Below are positions 1-9,249 of a stretch of DNA of 64,000 nt, one piece after another. The notes beneath the pieces are model-generated. The model did not search any database. It was not told the DNA's origin and was given only the letters and a program-made list of their open reading frames with translations. Position 1 is the stretch's first letter. The number at the start of each line of letters is the position of its first letter. Source of the stretch: Acrocarpospora macrocephala. GTDB taxonomy: Bacteria; Actinomycetota; Actinomycetes; Streptosporangiales; Streptosporangiaceae. The stretch is taken from positions 1 through 64,000 of the forward strand of contig NZ_BLAE01000060.1 of assembly GCF_009687865.1 (NCBI RefSeq), in the 5' to 3' direction. Position numbers and translations under genes: made by a program.

Positions 1-2
1 GG

Positions 3-458
3 GTGGGTGGGAGAACCCACCTCACCAAGTGGCTTGGAACGGAGGCAGTTGATGGGAGTTTGCTGGCCTGTGTTCAGCCGTTCGGGCTCTATCCGCCGGA
101 CCATCCGGTCGCCGTGGGGACGGTCGCTGCGGTTGAGGAGTCTCTGGTCGATGGTTATGGGGTCTATCGGTATTTGGAGGACACCTTCTACGGGGGTGGA
201 AGGTGGGTGTTGCTTGCCGGGTTCCTGGGGTTGAACCATGTTGCCGCTGGGAGGACTGGGGCGGCTATGGCGTGTCTGCGGTGGATGGCGGCGCAGGGCG
301 ACGCTGACGGGGAGTTGCCGGAGCAGGTTTCTGATCGGTTGTTGGCGCCTGGGCGTCGGCAGGAGTGGGTCGAGCGGTGGGGGCCGGTGGCCAGTCCGTT
401 GTTGTGGTCGCATGGGATGTATTTGATGCTCGCGGATGAATTGGGAGTGGTCGCATGA
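3..458 (+). CDS. Glycoside hydrolase family 15 (glucoamylase-like), C-terminal part
   Basis: The reading frame is open to the left edge, so this is the C-terminal ~150 residues of a longer protein. The piece has the end of a GH15 (alpha/alpha)6 barrel: a GELPEQ segment, where GH15 enzymes carry their catalytic-base Glu, and a SPLLWSHGMYL segment typical of the last barrel helices. GH15 enzymes release glucose or trehalose-derived glucose from alpha-glucosides. The stop overlaps the ATG of the GH31 gene by 4 bp (ATGA), so the two are probably co-translated. The GTG at position 3 is unlikely to be the real start. Confidence 0.8.
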   Translation: MGGRTHLTKWLGTEAVDGSLLACVQPFGLYPPDHPVAVGTVAAVEESLVDGYGVYRYLEDTFYGGGRWVLLAGFLGLNHVAAGRTGAAMACLRWMAAQGDADGELPEQVSDRLLAPGRRQEWVERWGPVASPLLWSHGMYLMLADELGVVA

Positions 459-2656
459 TCCGGCATCGTCCGATGGGGTCGGGGCATCCGTACGCCGAGA
501 CCGAGGATCAGCGGGTGCCCGCCCGGCCGCTTGAGGGGGAGAGCGTGGAGTTGCGGGTGCGGGCGGCGGCGAACGTCGATGCCGTGGTGTGCGAGTGGGT
601 GGCCGACGGGACGCCGATCGAGTTGCCCATGGAGAAGGCGAGCGCCGCTGCGGAAGGAACGAGCGCCGGGGATGGCGGACATCTCGCGTCGGCTCAGGCC
701 AAGGCCACGAGGGCGGCGGCTGCGGGCAGCTGGTCGGTTCGGTCACCGGTGCTGCGGGCCGGATCGCGGTACGCCTACCGGTTCCGGGCGGCCACAGCCG
801 ACGGCGCAAGCCGTACCTCCCGATGGTTTGAGGTGACGGCGGCGAGTTGGCGGGAGAGCGGCGGGAACCTGGAAGGGGCCGATCGGGTCGTTCCGGGAAG
901 CGTCCGGTGGCTGCACGACGGCGACGGGCTCCTACGGGTGCGATTCGATATCACGATAAATCCGGACGAGCACGTGGTCGGCTTCGGAGAACGTTTCGAC
1001 GCCGTCGACCAGCGGGGCCGGACCCTCGACGCGGTGGTGTTCGAGCAGTACAAGAACCAAGGAACACTAGGCCGCACATATCTGCCCATGCCCTTCTTTT
1101 TCGTGATCGGCCCAAACGGCAGCCACGGCTGGCACGTGCAAACCTCCGCACGAGTCTGGTTCGACGTCGGCGCCTCCGACCCAGGACTCCTCCGCGTCGA
1201 GGCGGAAACAAGCGGCGACCTCACGCTGCACGCCTACGAAGGTTCCCCCACCGAAATCCTCGCCCAGTTCGTCAAAGACGTCGGCGCGCCCGAAGAACTC
1301 CCCTCGTGGGTGTTCCGCCTCTGGGCCAGCGCCAACGAGTGGAACACCCAGGCCCGCGTACTCACCGAAATGAACCAGCACCGCGACCTGGACATCCCCG
1401 TCGGCGCCCTCGTGATCGAGGCATGGAGCGACGAATCCACCTTCACCGCATTCCGCGGCGCACAATACGACCCCACGGAACACCCTCACACCTGGGCGGA
1501 CTACAGCTTCACACACGACTCCCCCTGGCCCGACCCCAAAGCCATGATCGACGAACTCCACGCCAGGGACATCAAGGTCATCCTCTGGCAGATCCCCCTG
1601 CAGAAGATGCGCCCCCACCCCACCGGCCAGGCCGCCATCGACGCCCGCCAACTCGTCGAGAAGGGCTACGGCGTCCGCGAAGCAGACGGCCGCCCGTACC
1701 GCAACAGAGGCTGGTGGTTCCCCCTCGCCCTGATGCCCGACCTGAGCTCCCAGGAAATCCGCGACTGGTGGACGGCCAAACGCCGCTACCTCGTCGACGA
1801 ACTGGACATCGACGGCTTCAAAACCGACGGCGGCGAACACGCCTGGGGCCACGACCTCCGCTACACCGACGGCCGCCGCGGCTCAGACGGCAACAACCTC
1901 GTCCCCGTCAACTACGCCCGCGCCTTCGGCGACCTCCTCCGCTCCTGCGGCAAACCCCCCGTGACGTTCAGCCGCGCCGGCTTCACCGGCTCCCAGGCAC
2001 ACGGCGCCTTCTGGGCCGGCGACGAGGCCTCCACCTGGACCGCCTTCCGCTCCTCGATCACCGCCGGAATCACCGCCTCAGCCTGCGGCATCGTCTACTG
2101 GGGCTGGGACATCGCGGGTTTCTCCGGCCCGATCCCGGACGGGGAGCTCTACCTCCGCGCCGCCGGAACCTCCTGCTTCATGCCGATCATGCAGTACCAC
2201 TCCGAGTACAACCACCACCGCCAGCCCAAAGGCGACCGCACCCCGTGGAACATCGCCGAACGCACCGGCGACCCCCGGGTGATCCCCGTCTTCCGCAAAT
2301 TCGCACACCTACGCGAGCGACTCGTGCCGTACCTCACCGAACAGGCGAGAGCCGCAGTGCACGGCGGCGCCCCCCTGATGCGCGGCCTGTTCTTCGACCA
2401 CCCCACCGACCCGGAGATCTGGCGCTTCCCACTCCAGTACCAGCTGGGCGACGCACTCCTGGTGATCCCGGTCACCGAACCCGGCGTCGACCAGGTCACC
2501 GGCTACCTGCCCGCAGGCGCCTGGGTAGACGTGTGGACCGGCACGGAACACCAGGGAGCCCGAGAGGTCACGCTACCCGCACCGATCGAACGCCCCCCGG
2601 TGCTCTGCCGCGCCGAACGCTGGACCGACCTGGCAGAGAGCTTCTCGACTATTTGA
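455..2656 (+). CDS. GH31 family alpha-glucosidase/alpha-xylosidase
   Basis: This 733-aa protein has an N-terminal beta-sandwich and a GH31 barrel. The nucleophile region reads DGFKTDGGEHAWG (KxDxxE type), and the proposed acid/base Asp lies in SRAGFTGSQAHGAFWAGDE. A C-terminal beta domain follows from about residue 620. No signal peptide is visible, so it probably acts in the cytoplasm on alpha-linked oligosaccharides brought in by the ABC importer encoded convergently next door. It starts inside the stop of the GH15 gene and ends 8 bp inside the end of the convergent permease gene. Whether it prefers glucosides or xylosides cannot be told from sequence. Confidence 0.88.
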   Translation: MIRHRPMGSGHPYAETEDQRVPARPLEGESVELRVRAAANVDAVVCEWVADGTPIELPMEKASAAAEGTSAGDGGHLASAQAKATRAAAAGSWSVRSPVLRAGSRYAYRFRAATADGASRTSRWFEVTAASWRESGGNLEGADRVVPGSVRWLHDGDGLLRVRFDITINPDEHVVGFGERFDAVDQRGRTLDAVVFEQYKNQGTLGRTYLPMPFFFVIGPNGSHGWHVQTSARVWFDVGASDPGLLRVEAETSGDLTLHAYEGSPTEILAQFVKDVGAPEELPSWVFRLWASANEWNTQARVLTEMNQHRDLDIPVGALVIEAWSDESTFTAFRGAQYDPTEHPHTWADYSFTHDSPWPDPKAMIDELHARDIKVILWQIPLQKMRPHPTGQAAIDARQLVEKGYGVREADGRPYRNRGWWFPLALMPDLSSQEIRDWWTAKRRYLVDELDIDGFKTDGGEHAWGHDLRYTDGRRGSDGNNLVPVNYARAFGDLLRSCGKPPVTFSRAGFTGSQAHGAFWAGDEASTWTAFRSSITAGITASACGIVYWGWDIAGFSGPIPDGELYLRAAGTSCFMPIMQYHSEYNHHRQPKGDRTPWNIAERTGDPRVIPVFRKFAHLRERLVPYLTEQARAAVHGGAPLMRGLFFDHPTDPEIWRFPLQYQLGDALLVIPVTEPGVDQVTGYLPAGAWVDVWTGTEHQGAREVTLPAPIERPPVLCRAERWTDLAESFSTI

Positions 2657-3509
2657 CTGAGCCGGCCATGAGGCCCTGGACGAAGAAACGCTGGAACAAG
2701 AGGAAGACGGCCAGCGGGACGAGTAGGGACAGGAAGGCGCCTGGGGCCAGGACGTCGATGTTGGCGCCGAACTGGCGTACCTGGGATTGCAGGGCCACCG
2801 TGATGGGCTGGTTGGACTGGTCTGCGAAGACCAGGGCTACCAGGAGGTCGTTCCAGACCCAGAGGAACTGGAAGATGCCCAGGGAGGCTATCGCGGGCAG
2901 GCCGAGCGGGAGGACCACGCGGGCGATGATGCGCCATTCGCCGGCGCCGTCGAGGCGGGCGGCGTCGATCAGCTGGCGCGGGATTTCCAGGAAGCAGTCG
3001 CGGAGGAGGAAGATCGCGAAGGGGAGGCCGAAGGCGACGTGGAAGAGGACGACGCCGGCGAGGGAGCCGAACACGCCGAGTGCGCCGTACAGCTTGGCGA
3101 CGGGGATGAGAGCGACCTGTACGGGCACCACGAGCAGGCAGACCACGGCAAGGAAGATCCAGTCGTGGCCGGGAAACTTCAGGAACGCGAAGGCGTACGC
3201 GGCCAGTGCGGCGATGCCGACGACGAGCAGCGTGGCGGACAGGGTGATGATGAGGGTGTTGGTCAAGGAGCCGGTGATGGCCGGGTTGTCCAGCAGGGTC
3301 GCGTAGTTCGCGAAGGTCAGCTGAGCGGGATATCTCAGCGCGTTCCACCAGCCGTTGGTGGAGTTGTCGCCTTCCTCGCGCAGGGAGGCGATGAGCAGTC
3401 CGAAGGTGGGGACGAGCCAGAACAGCGCGATCAGTGCGAGCACGCCCTGGAGCACGGTCCCGCGCAGCCGTCCACCGTCGCCGCGTGCGTGACGTGACGT
3501 CAGAGTCAC
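2649..3509 (-). CDS. Carbohydrate ABC transporter permease (MalG type)
   Basis: This 286-aa integral membrane protein has about six hydrophobic segments. The EAA-like cytoplasmic loop IPRQLIDAARLDGAGEW contacts the ATPase in MalG-family permeases. I chose the GTG at 3509 because it overlaps the stop of the upstream permease as GTGA; the in-frame extension further upstream is only a shadow of that permease. It is the last gene of the leftward operon binding protein, permease 1, permease 2. No ATPase gene is present here, as is common in actinomycetes that share one MsiK-type ATPase among sugar importers. Confidence 0.9.
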   Translation of the reverse strand: MTLTSRHARGDGGRLRGTVLQGVLALIALFWLVPTFGLLIASLREEGDNSTNGWWNALRYPAQLTFANYATLLDNPAITGSLTNTLIITLSATLLVVGIAALAAYAFAFLKFPGHDWIFLAVVCLLVVPVQVALIPVAKLYGALGVFGSLAGVVLFHVAFGLPFAIFLLRDCFLEIPRQLIDAARLDGAGEWRIIARVVLPLGLPAIASLGIFQFLWVWNDLLVALVFADQSNQPITVALQSQVRQFGANIDVLAPGAFLSLLVPLAVFLLFQRFFVQGLMAGSVK

Positions 3510-4801
3510 CGTTGCTCCCGGCGGAATCGTCGCAGGTTGAACAGCATGGCGGGGAGGACGAGGACGAACAGGACGATGCCTATCGCGCTGCCCATGCCTT
3601 GATCGTTTCCTCCGCCGAAGGACACGTTCCAGAGTTGAAGCGCCAGCACGGTCGCATTGGACTGCACGGAACCGGGCGCGAGAATGTACACGAGGTCGAA
3701 GATCTTCAGGACGTTGATGACGAGCGTGACGAACACGACTCCAAGCACCGGCGCGAGCAGCGGGACGGTGATTCGCCGGAACACCTGCCATTCGCTCGCG
3801 CCGTCGATGCGGGCGGCCTCCAGCGAGTCCCGCGGGATGGCGGCGAGTCCCGCGGCGATGAGGACCATCGCGAAACCGGCGTAGATCCACAGGTACGCCG
3901 CGATGATGGACGGCGTGACCAGGCCGGGGCCGAGCCAGGTCACTCCGGCGTACGGCTGAGCGAAATTGGCTTCCGGCAAGCGCAGCCGGAAGCCGCCTGA
4001 GGTGAGGCCGGCGAAGCGGAACGTGCCGTCGGAACGGGTCATCGCCGTGGCGGCGACCCGATCGCCGATCACGGCCTCGACGCTGATGCCGGGCAGCCCC
4101 TTCTCACCCGGGTCGATGACGCCTTCGCGTCCGCCGCCACCGGAGGCGAAGTCGAGCCACACCGTTCCGGCGAGCCCGCTGCCGGGCGGCGGTGCCGCGG
4201 CTTGGGACGCCGAGGCCGGGACGTCTCCGGCCTTCACCCCGACGAGGGGCAGCGCGGCCGGAGCGCCCGGTGCGTGAGTGCCGGTCGTCGTCAAAGCGCC
4301 GGCGATCACGCTGAGCTCCTCGCCCGGCCTGGGGCGGGCGTCGGGATAGCCGGACGGCGGCGCGAAGGTGTCGTGCAGGCCGACGAGCACCGCGTTGACG
4401 ATGCCCTTCTCCGGATCCTGGTCGTACACCATCCGGAAGATCACGCCGGAGGCCAGGAAGGAGATGGCGATGGGCATGAAGACGACCGTTTTGAACGCGG
4501 TGGCGAATCGGACCCGCTCGGTCAGTACGGCGAACATCAGCCCGACGACGGTGACCAGCGTCGGGGCGACGATCACCCAGACCAGGTTGTTCCGCAGCGC
4601 CGTGAACGTCCCGGAGTCGGTGAAAAGACGCAGGTAGTTACCCAAGCCGGTCCACTGTCCGCCGGCGTCGAGCAGGCTGCGTACGAGCGAGTAGCCAACC
4701 GGGTACAGCACGAGCGCCGCGAGCAGCCCCAAGGCCGGGAACAGCAGGACCACCGCGAACCGGCCACGCCGTGCCGATGTGCCTGCCTTGGTCGGGTTCA
4801 T
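3506..4801 (-). CDS. Carbohydrate ABC transporter permease (MalF type) with a large extracytoplasmic insert
   Basis: This 431-aa protein is much longer than the ~300 aa usual for the family. Normal MalF-type helices occupy the first ~115 residues and the last ~170, with the EAA loop IPRDSLEAARIDGASEW. Between them, at roughly residues 130-255, lies a soluble insert containing a GTVWLDF...GVIDPGEKGLPGISVEA...DGTFRFAGL segment. That resembles SdrD-B/Cna-B type immunoglobulin-like domains. The insert should face outside, where MalF P2-type loops dock the binding protein. The ATG at 4801 overlaps the stop of the binding-protein gene (ATGA). Confidence 0.88.
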   Translation of the reverse strand: MNPTKAGTSARRGRFAVVLLFPALGLLAALVLYPVGYSLVRSLLDAGGQWTGLGNYLRLFTDSGTFTALRNNLVWVIVAPTLVTVVGLMFAVLTERVRFATAFKTVVFMPIAISFLASGVIFRMVYDQDPEKGIVNAVLVGLHDTFAPPSGYPDARPRPGEELSVIAGALTTTGTHAPGAPAALPLVGVKAGDVPASASQAAAPPPGSGLAGTVWLDFASGGGGREGVIDPGEKGLPGISVEAVIGDRVAATAMTRSDGTFRFAGLTSGGFRLRLPEANFAQPYAGVTWLGPGLVTPSIIAAYLWIYAGFAMVLIAAGLAAIPRDSLEAARIDGASEWQVFRRITVPLLAPVLGVVFVTLVINVLKIFDLVYILAPGSVQSNATVLALQLWNVSFGGGNDQGMGSAIGIVLFVLVLPAMLFNLRRFRREQR

Positions 4802-6117
4802 TGGCCGGAGTACGCGGCCTTGGCGTCGGCTTCCAGCTGGCGTTGCGCGGCCTGGACGTCCTGGCCGGCGAGGAAGTCCTGCAGGTCCTTGAACTCGCCG
4901 GACCCCTTGGTGCCGCCGAACGCCGACGGGGCCAGGTCCGACATGTCGAAGCGGAAGTTGTCCCCGGCGGCCACGATCTGCTGCCCGATCTGGCGGGAGG
5001 TCTCGTCGGGGTACGCGGCGGCGTCCAGGGCCTTGTTCGCGGAGGTGAAACCGCCGCCCGCGACCATCAGCTTCGCGGCCTCCGGGGTGGCGAGGTACGC
5101 CAGGAACCGCTGGGACGCCGGATTGTCGGTGAACGCGACGGCCACGTTGCCGCCGCCGACCACGACGGGCGGCGAATCGTTGATCGAGGGGAAGGGGAAG
5201 AACTTGGCGTCCTCCCCGACCTTGCTGCCGGTGCTGGAGGCGATGGCGCCGGCCACGAAGCTGCCCTCGTACACGATCGCGGACGTGGGCCGGTCGCTGA
5301 ACGCGTTCGCGACCGAGGTCGGGAAGTCGGCCTGGAGCGCCTTGGCGGGGTCGCCGACCAGGGCGCGGTTCGACCACAGTCCCTTGAGCGTGTCGAGCGC
5401 GGCGGTAACGGTCGGGTCGGTCCACGGGATCTGGTGTTTGGCCAGCTTGTCGTAGTTCTCCAGCCCCGCGGTGCGGATGTAGACGTTCTCGAACCAGTCG
5501 GTCAGCGTCCAGCCGTCGGCGCCGCCGATGGAGACCGGGGTGGTCACCCCCGAATCGGACAGGGTCTGCGCGGCCTGGAGGAATTCGGGCCAGGTGGCGG
5601 GGGCCCGCGTGATGCCCGCCTCGGCGAAGGCGCCGGTGCGGTACCAGACGGTCGACTTGTTGGAGGCGTCGACCCAGACGCCGTACAGGGTGCCGTCGAC
5701 GCTGCCGAGCTCGGTCCAGATGGAGCCGTAGCCGGCCTTGACGGCGGCGGCGACGTCGGCGCTCGCGGATTTCAGGTTCCCCGCCTTGGCGAACTGGCCC
5801 ATCAGGCCGGGTTGCGGGAGGACCCCGATGTCCGGCGGCGAACCGCCCTGGATCTTGGTGCCGAGCACGGCGGCGATGTCGTCGCCCGTGGCGACGTACT
5901 CGGCGGTCACGCCCGTCCTGGCCTTGAAGTCGTCGAGCAGCGTCTGGAAGGTCTGCTGCTCCTTGCCGGTCCAGACGGCGGCGACCGTGAGGGTCCCGCC
6001 GCGCGACGGGGATGGGCCGGCGCCCGGTTCGCCGGCCGAGCAGCCGGTGATCGCTATCAGACTCGCCGCGGCGGCGAGGGCCGCGCGGGTGTGCCACGGG
6101 GATCGGGGGGTGCGCAT
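4798..6117 (-). CDS. Extracellular sugar-binding lipoprotein of the ABC importer
   Basis: This 439-aa protein begins with a basic stretch, a hydrophobic segment and a lipobox (LIAITGC), so it should be lipid-anchored outside the membrane. The rest is a family-1 type solute-binding fold: GGTLTVAAVWTGKE near the N-terminus and aromatic ligand-pocket stretches such as DGWTLTDWFENVY. A strong ribosome binding site (AAGGAGGAAA) precedes the ATG at 6117. It is the first gene of the importer operon and is divergent from the ROK regulator. The neighbours (GH15, GH31, GH13, ROK kinase) suggest alpha-glucosides such as maltodextrin or trehalose as substrate. Confidence 0.9.
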   Translation of the reverse strand: MRTPRSPWHTRAALAAAASLIAITGCSAGEPGAGPSPSRGGTLTVAAVWTGKEQQTFQTLLDDFKARTGVTAEYVATGDDIAAVLGTKIQGGSPPDIGVLPQPGLMGQFAKAGNLKSASADVAAAVKAGYGSIWTELGSVDGTLYGVWVDASNKSTVWYRTGAFAEAGITRAPATWPEFLQAAQTLSDSGVTTPVSIGGADGWTLTDWFENVYIRTAGLENYDKLAKHQIPWTDPTVTAALDTLKGLWSNRALVGDPAKALQADFPTSVANAFSDRPTSAIVYEGSFVAGAIASSTGSKVGEDAKFFPFPSINDSPPVVVGGGNVAVAFTDNPASQRFLAYLATPEAAKLMVAGGGFTSANKALDAAAYPDETSRQIGQQIVAAGDNFRFDMSDLAPSAFGGTKGSGEFKDLQDFLAGQDVQAAQRQLEADAKAAYSGQ

Positions 6118-6234
6118 GTGTTTCCTCCTTGCGCGGACGCGGCCAGGGGCCGCAGATAATGTCCTGGACTCTAACTTTTTAATCCAGACGACGTCAAGAA
6201 TTAACAGGAGTTCCCACGTGGGTATGCTGAGACG
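6118..6234. promoter_or_regulatory. Divergent control region of the sugar importer and ROK regulator genes
   Basis: This is the only gap between the divergent binding-protein and ROK genes. It holds an inverted repeat CTGGA (6164-6168) / TCCAG (6183-6187) around an AT-rich core, CTAACTTTTTAA. A stretch of the form CCTG(g)ACTnnAACTT recurs, on the opposite strand, in the gap before the SIS gene (about 9170-9187). NagC/XylR-type ROK repressors bind AT-rich operators, so this is a candidate operator for the adjacent regulator. The motif is inferred from two copies only. Confidence 0.4.
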
Positions 6235-7485
6235 GTGACCATTGAAGGTTCGCGTCTCGCACAAAGTTCGGGGCCGCCGACGACCGCCGACCTGCGCAGG
6301 GAGAACCTCGGGCGCGTGCTGCGCCTGGTGCACCAGGAAGGGCCGACCACGCGAGCGTCGATCACCGAGCGGCTGGGACTCGCCCGCAACACCGTGGGCG
6401 TCCTGCTGGACGCCCTGGTGACAGCCGGCCTGCTGGCGGAACGCTCCCCCGCGCTGGCCGGCACCCGGGGCCGCCCGTCGCCCATCATCGACACCGTGCC
6501 GGCCAGGGCGGGCGTGCTCGCCGTGGATCTGGCCGTGGACGCGGTGCGCCTCGCCGTGGTCGGGCTCGGGGGCCGGGTGCTCAGCCGCAAGGAGTGGGCG
6601 CACGACCCCGAGGGCTCCGCCGAGGCCGGCGTCGCCACGCTGGTCGAGGTGCTGCGGGACCTGGCCAGGCGCCGGCGCCGGGCAGGAGCCGCCTTTCAGG
6701 CGGTCGGCGTGGCGTGCTGGGGGATCGTCCGAGGCTATGACGGTTTCGTCTACAACGCGCCCAACATCGGCTGGCGGGACGTCGCCCTGGGCGCGGCGCT
6801 CGCCGACGGCCTGTCCGCTCGCGCCGGAGGACGTCCGCTGGTCCAGGCGATCTCGGTGGCCAACGACGCCGATCTCGGCGCGATCGCCGAGTTCCGCCGC
6901 GGCGCCGGCGCCGGCGCCCGTCGGCTGCTGTACGTGCACAGCAACGTCGGCGTCGGCGGCGGCATCATCGACCAGGGGCACCTGCTCGCCGCAGCCGGCG
7001 GGTACGTCGGCGAGATCGGCCACATGACCGTCAACCCGCAGGGCATCCGGTGCCACTGCGGCGCGACCGGCTGCTGGGAGACGGAGGTCGACGAGCGCGC
7101 CCTGCTGCGCGCCGCGGGCGTCGGCGCCGAGCTGGAAGGAAAGGCGGCCAAGGACGCGGTCGCCCGGGTCCTCGCCGACGCCGCCGCGCGCGAGCGTACG
7201 GCGTCGGCGGCGGTACGGCGGATCGCGGCCTCGCTGGGGGCGGGACTGGCCAGCCTGGTCCACATCCTGGGCCCGGACCGGATCGTGCTCGGCGGCTACC
7301 TGGCCGACCTGCTGGCACTCGCGCCCAGCACGATCAGGGGACCCCTGCGCGAGCGCGGCTTCTCCCCTGAGGCCAGGGACATCGTGATCCGGCCCGCGGC
7401 CTGCGGCGAGGACGCCGCGATCCTGGGCGCGGCCGAGCACGCCTTCGAGACGCTGTTCGCGGACCCGCTCGCCGTCGTGGCCTGA
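6235..7485 (+). CDS. ROK-family transcriptional repressor (NagC/XylR type)
   Basis: This 416-aa protein has an N-terminal winged helix at about residues 20-75 (ENLGRVLRLVHQ...TRASITERLGLARNTVGVLLDALVTAGLL), followed by a ROK sugar-binding domain. The domain contains the EIGHMTV motif and an intact zinc signature CHCGATGCWE. Such proteins repress transport and catabolic genes until a sugar or sugar phosphate binds. It is divergent from the ABC importer and upstream of the glycosidase/kinase cluster, so it probably controls both. The GTG at 6235 has no clear ribosome binding site; the nearby ATG at 6225 opens only a 4-codon frame. Confidence 0.88.
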   Translation: MTIEGSRLAQSSGPPTTADLRRENLGRVLRLVHQEGPTTRASITERLGLARNTVGVLLDALVTAGLLAERSPALAGTRGRPSPIIDTVPARAGVLAVDLAVDAVRLAVVGLGGRVLSRKEWAHDPEGSAEAGVATLVEVLRDLARRRRRAGAAFQAVGVACWGIVRGYDGFVYNAPNIGWRDVALGAALADGLSARAGGRPLVQAISVANDADLGAIAEFRRGAGAGARRLLYVHSNVGVGGGIIDQGHLLAAAGGYVGEIGHMTVNPQGIRCHCGATGCWETEVDERALLRAAGVGAELEGKAAKDAVARVLADAAARERTASAAVRRIAASLGAGLASLVHILGPDRIVLGGYLADLLALAPSTIRGPLRERGFSPEARDIVIRPAACGEDAAILGAAEHAFETLFADPLAVVA

Positions 7486-9113
7486 TCAGAAGGATCGATC
7501 GCTCAGGACGGCGGCGCTCACGCCGGCCAAGGTGAGCCCGCCTGACGCCGGTCCGGTCGCGAGCGTGAGACGCAGCTCAGGCGGCAGGCCGGAGATCCGC
7601 CGCTCCCGCGAGTCGAAGTTGATCACAACGACGACCCGCTCCTCGCCGCTCCGGCGTTCATAGGCCAGCAGACCGTCGCCGAGGCGGAGCTCGCGGTAGG
7701 CGCCCGCGCGCAACGCCGCCGAGCGCCGGCGCAGCGCGAGCAACCTGCGCGTCAGCCGCAGGGTGCTCTCCGGATCGGCCCGCTGGGCGGCCACGCTGAG
7801 GGCCTTGGCGTCCGGGGGCAGCGGCAGCCAGGGCTGGGCGGCCGTGGTGAATCCGGCCGCGTGGCCGGTGGTCCAGGGCATGGGCGCGCGGCCGAGGTCG
7901 CGGTTGAACGCCGGATCGCGCCGCCCCCACGGGTCGCGTTCCTGGCCAGGGGGACCGGGGAGTCCGGCAGTCCCAGCTCGTCGCCGTAGTACAGGACCGG
8001 TGTGCCGGCCAGGGTCAGCAGCAGCACGAGCAGGCAGCGCGCCTGGTCCTGCCCGTACCGGCCGGCGACCCGCGGCTCGTCGTGGCTGCCGAGCACGACG
8101 GTCGTACGCCCGCCCGCCGGGATGGCCGCCTCGACCGCGGCGATGGCGTCCCGGAAGGCGGTGGCGTCCCACGGGAGCGCCGGCAGGGTCAGGTTCATCG
8201 GCATGTGGATCTCGTCCAGGGCCTGCCCGTAGAAGCCGGCCCAGTGGCCGAGGCCGGCCCCGGGCTCGGGCACGATCTCGGCGATCGACAGCCGCGGCCC
8301 CGCGGGCCTGTGCTCGTCGAGCAGTCGGCGGATCCGCCGGTACAGCGGGTGGATGTCCGGATGGCCCCGGTCGTGCAGGTGCCGCAACCGGTCGTACTCG
8401 CCGAGGTTCTTCGGATGCCCCCCTGTCACGGGTGCCGCGGCCGGGTTGTCGCGCAACCGCGCGTCCTTGAGCACGTGCTCGGCGGCGTCGATGCGGAAGC
8501 CGTCCACGCCGCGGTCCATCCAGAACCGCAGCACGTTCAGCATCGCCTCCTCGACCTGCGGGTTGCGCCAGTTGAGGTCGGGGATCTCCGGCAGGAACGA
8601 GTGCAGGTAGTACTGCCCGCTCGTCTCGTCCCACGTCCACGCCGAGCCGCCGAAGACGGCGATCCAGTTGTTCGGCGGGCCGCCGCCCGGCCCGGGATCA
8701 GCCCAGATGTACCAGTCACGCTTGCCGGACTCCCGGGAGCCGCGCGACTCCGCGAACCAGGGATGCCGGATCGAGGTGTTGCTTGCGACGAAGTCGACCA
8801 GCACCCGGATGCCCCGCCGATGCGCCTCCTCGACGAGGGCGTCGAAGTCGTCCAGCGTGCCCATGATCAGGTCCACCGAGCAGTGGTCGGCCACGTCGTA
8901 CCCGAAGTCGACGGCGGGCGAGGCGTAGAACGGCGACAGCCAGATCGCGTCGACGCCCAGCCAGGACAGGTAGTCCAGGCGCTGACGGAGACCGCCCAGG
9001 TCACCGATCCCGTCGCCGTCGAAGTCCTGAAAGCTGCGGGGGTAGATGTGATAGATCACCGCGTCCTCCCACCACAACGTCGTGGGGGCGGTCGCCAGGG
9101 CATGGGGTCTCAT
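7486..9113 (-). pseudogene. GH13 alpha-glucosidase (oligo-1,6-glucosidase/trehalulase type), interrupted by a frameshift
   Basis: Two overlapping frames together make a normal ~540-aa GH13 enzyme. The first (from ATG 9113) carries the N-terminus WWEDAVIYHIYPRSFQD, DGFRIDAAEHV with the nucleophile Asp, and HDEPR. It runs out of sense at PDSPVPLARN. The expected continuation GQERDPWGRRDPAFNRD and the C-terminal beta domain lie in another frame. One extra C in the C5 run (G5 at 7949-7953 on the + strand) would restore PVPPGQERDPWG. This is either a real one-base deletion or a sequencing error in a homopolymer. Conserved region I reads DFVASNTS, not the usual DxxxNH. Confidence 0.85.
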
Positions 9114-9249
9114 CGCTGTCCGTTCCAGAGGGTACGGCTTGACGCCTCGCGTACCGACGCTCTAGCGTCCTTTTAAGTTCTAGTCAGGAACATAAACGCT
9201 GAGGGCCGATCGGGCAACCCCGCCGGCCGGAGATCGAGAGGTCCCTTTC
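9114..9249. promoter_or_regulatory. Divergent control region between GH13 and SIS genes
   Basis: The 136-bp gap between the GH13 and SIS genes contains an AT-rich stretch, CCTTTTAAGTTCTAGTCAGG (9169-9188). Read on the minus strand it matches the CCTGACTnnAACTT pattern also found upstream of the sugar ABC importer. It is a plausible second operator of the ROK repressor, placing the kinase and isomerase under the same control. This rests on visual similarity only. Confidence 0.35.

Noticed and set aside
847-3306. 819-aa plus-strand open frame over GH31 and the permease
   Set aside because: It is extremely Arg/Pro-rich, spans two real genes on opposite strands and matches no family; it is an antisense or out-of-frame shadow of high-GC coding DNA.
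4798-7440. 880-aa minus-strand open frame continuing the sugar-binding protein upstream through the ROK gene
   Set aside because: The lipobox signal peptide and strong ribosome binding site fix the real start at 6117; the extension is antisense to the ROK regulator.
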